From positions 1 through 7,939 of the forward strand of contig JAAYZB010000170.1 in assembly GCA_012515085.1 (NCBI GenBank): DNA of 7,939 nt. The letters run 5' to 3'. Of the stretch, positions 7,182 through 7,939 are shown piece by piece. Position 1 is the first letter of the stretch. The number at the start of each line of letters is the position of its first letter. This DNA is from Acholeplasmataceae bacterium (lineage in GTDB: Bacteria; Bacillota_I; Bacilli_A; Izemoplasmatales; Hujiaoplasmataceae). Under the pieces are notes generated by a model. That model worked only from the letters and a program-made list of their open reading frames with translations, did not search any database and had not been told where the DNA came from. The position numbers and the translations under genes were made by a program.

Positions 7182-7203
7182 CTGCCGTGTACTATGATAT
7201 AAT
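7175..7203 (+). promoter_or_regulatory. Transposase promoter
   Basis: TTGTGT (-35, 7175-7180), exactly 17 bp, then TATAAT (-10, 7198-7203) preceded by the extended TG (TGATATAAT). Transcription would begin near 7210, almost directly at the ribosome site, leaving a very short leader. Confidence 0.7.
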
Positions 7204-7209
7204 ATATAC

Positions 7210-7214
7210 AGGTG
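7210..7214 (+). promoter_or_regulatory. Transposase ribosome binding site
   Basis: AGGTG precedes two consecutive in-frame ATG codons at 7219 and 7222. Spacing is four bases to the first and seven to the second, so 7222 is preferred. The choice changes the protein by one methionine only. Confidence 0.55.
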
Positions 7215-7221
7215 ATCAATG

Positions 7222-7939
7222 ATGTATATTCGAATTACAAAATCGCCAACGGCGAAAGATTTAAAAGTGTATTTAGTCGAGGGTTATCGAGATCAAAACG
7301 GGAGGAATCAGCAGCGAATCCTTCGTTCCTATGGAAACCTATCTGATTTAACAAAAGAGAATCCGGATGCTTTAGAAGAATTGAAGGCGTGGGCGAAAAA
7401 GGAGACAGAAAATCAAAAAGCAAATCGTCACATATCTTTAGAATTGGATATGAGTGAACTGCGTTGCGGTGATCAAACTCCGCTCAACTACGGCTATGTC
7501 TTCTTACAAGCGCTGTACAACGAACTTCATATTCCGGAGTTTCTTTCGGAGTACCAGACTCGAACATCAGTCCAGTATCCTCTCAACGAGATTCTGGAGT
7601 TATTGGTCTATTCTAGAGCGCTGAACCCTTCCTCGAAGAAGAAAACCTATGAAGACAAAGGAAATTACTTCTTTGAACTACCTGATTTTTCCTTGGATGA
7701 CATCTATCGAAGCTTGTCTCATCTATCCTCTATGAAAGATGAGTTAACACTGCATATTCATAACAGAATTCAAGAAACAAGAGGAAGAGACTGTTCTTTG
7801 GTCTTCTATGACGTGACGAACTATTACTTTGAGTCAGAAAATTTAGAGGGTCTTCGTCAAAAGGGTGTATCGAAAGAAAACAGAGAAACAGGGATTGTGC
7901 AAATGGGACTCTTCATTGATAGAGAAGGGATTCCAATTA
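7222..7939 (+). CDS. IS1634-family (IS4 superfamily, DDE) transposase, N-terminal part
   Basis: The frame is open from 7222 to the window end, giving 239 codons, roughly the first half of a typical family member. The protein should cut and insert the element's DNA. The start MYIRITKSPTAKDLKVYLVEGY fits the family opening: a basic beta strand, then VEGYRD, then QRILRSYGNL. The first catalytic Asp is in FYDVTNYYFES, at Asp197. The following KGVSKENRETGIVQMGL (214-230) matches the SK-x-x-R and QMGL block after the first catalytic residue of IS1634/IS1549-type transposases. No stop or frameshift is present in the visible part, so the copy may be intact. The second Asp and the Glu lie outside. It points away from the neighbouring operon and has its own promoter, so it is not part of that operon. 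Confidence 0.88.
   Translation, partial: MYIRITKSPTAKDLKVYLVEGYRDQNGRNQQRILRSYGNLSDLTKENPDALEELKAWAKKETENQKANRHISLELDMSELRCGDQTPLNYGYVFLQALYNELHIPEFLSEYQTRTSVQYPLNEILELLVYSRALNPSSKKKTYEDKGNYFFELPDFSLDDIYRSLSHLSSMKDELTLHIHNRIQETRGRDCSLVFYDVTNYYFESENLEGLRQKGVSKENRETGIVQMGLFIDREGIPI

Larger units (their letters stand above)
6649..7221. other. Divergent non-coding region of about 570 bp
   Basis: No coding frame with a plausible start and ribosome site was found here. The left end is the leader and promoter of the minus-strand operon. The middle (about 6780-7000) is AT-rich with three short palindromes and no recognisable RNA gene. The right part (about 7006-7221) carries nested inverted repeats and the transposase promoter, and is probably the end of an insertion sequence. 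Confidence 0.6.
7006..7939 (+). mobile_element. IS1634-type insertion sequence, left part; boundary uncertain
   Basis: The transposase starting at 7222 places an insertion sequence here, cut by the window end. The left end is not proven because the matching right inverted repeat lies outside. A candidate edge is near 7006, where GTCCTGACTTTTGC begins a stretch with a short GTCCT (7006-7010)/AGGAC (7030-7034) inverted pair. This would leave a leader of about 215 bp. Confidence 0.45.

Noticed and set aside
7235..7423. Minus-strand frame of 62 codons inside the transposase
   Set aside because: It is antisense to the IS1634-type N-terminus and has no ribosome site or recognisable motif.

Overview
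The window looks like a chromosomal segment of a low-GC, Gram-positive-type or wall-less bacterium (Bacillota or Mycoplasmatota). Supporting this are moderately AT-rich DNA, strong GGAGG-type ribosome binding sites, a lipoprotein made of Listeria-Bacteroides (InlB B-type) repeats, an ABC exporter of a style common in Firmicutes, and an IS1634-type transposase. TGA is used as a stop codon (genes ending at 2385 and 4453) and tryptophan is TGG wherever I translated it. That argues against Mycoplasma or Spiroplasma, but fits Acholeplasma/Izemoplasma-like or Erysipelotrichia-like lineages. The taxon is inferred, not proven.

Positions 1 to about 6760 hold one minus-strand operon, read from right to left. 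A promoter with an extended -10 (6728-6756) drives four tightly packed genes. The first (4453-6648) is a 731-residue fusion: six unassigned membrane segments, a seven-segment YwaF/TMEM164-like membrane domain, and a complete ABC ATPase. The second (2847-4460) is a two-halved ABC exporter permease that overlaps the first gene by 8 nt. The third (2385-2831) is a small protein with one membrane anchor and an outer beta-rich, possibly Ig-like domain. The fourth (2368 to beyond position 1) is a lipoprotein with at least eleven B-type repeats. Gaps between the last genes are 15 and 16 nt.

Positions 6649-7221 are non-coding and lie between divergent promoters. They contain short palindromes and, nearer the right, nested inverted repeats that probably belong to the leader of an insertion sequence.

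Positions 7222-7939 are the 5' part of an IS1634/IS4-superfamily DDE transposase on the plus strand, with its own promoter and ribosome binding site. It runs off the window.

The most interesting object is the fusion of a lipid-enzyme-like membrane domain (YwaF/TMEM164) to the ATPase of an ABC exporter, co-transcribed with a permease, an anchored outer protein and a large repeat lipoprotein. A working inference is an envelope system that exports, modifies or displays a lipid or surface molecule. No substrate can be read from the sequence.
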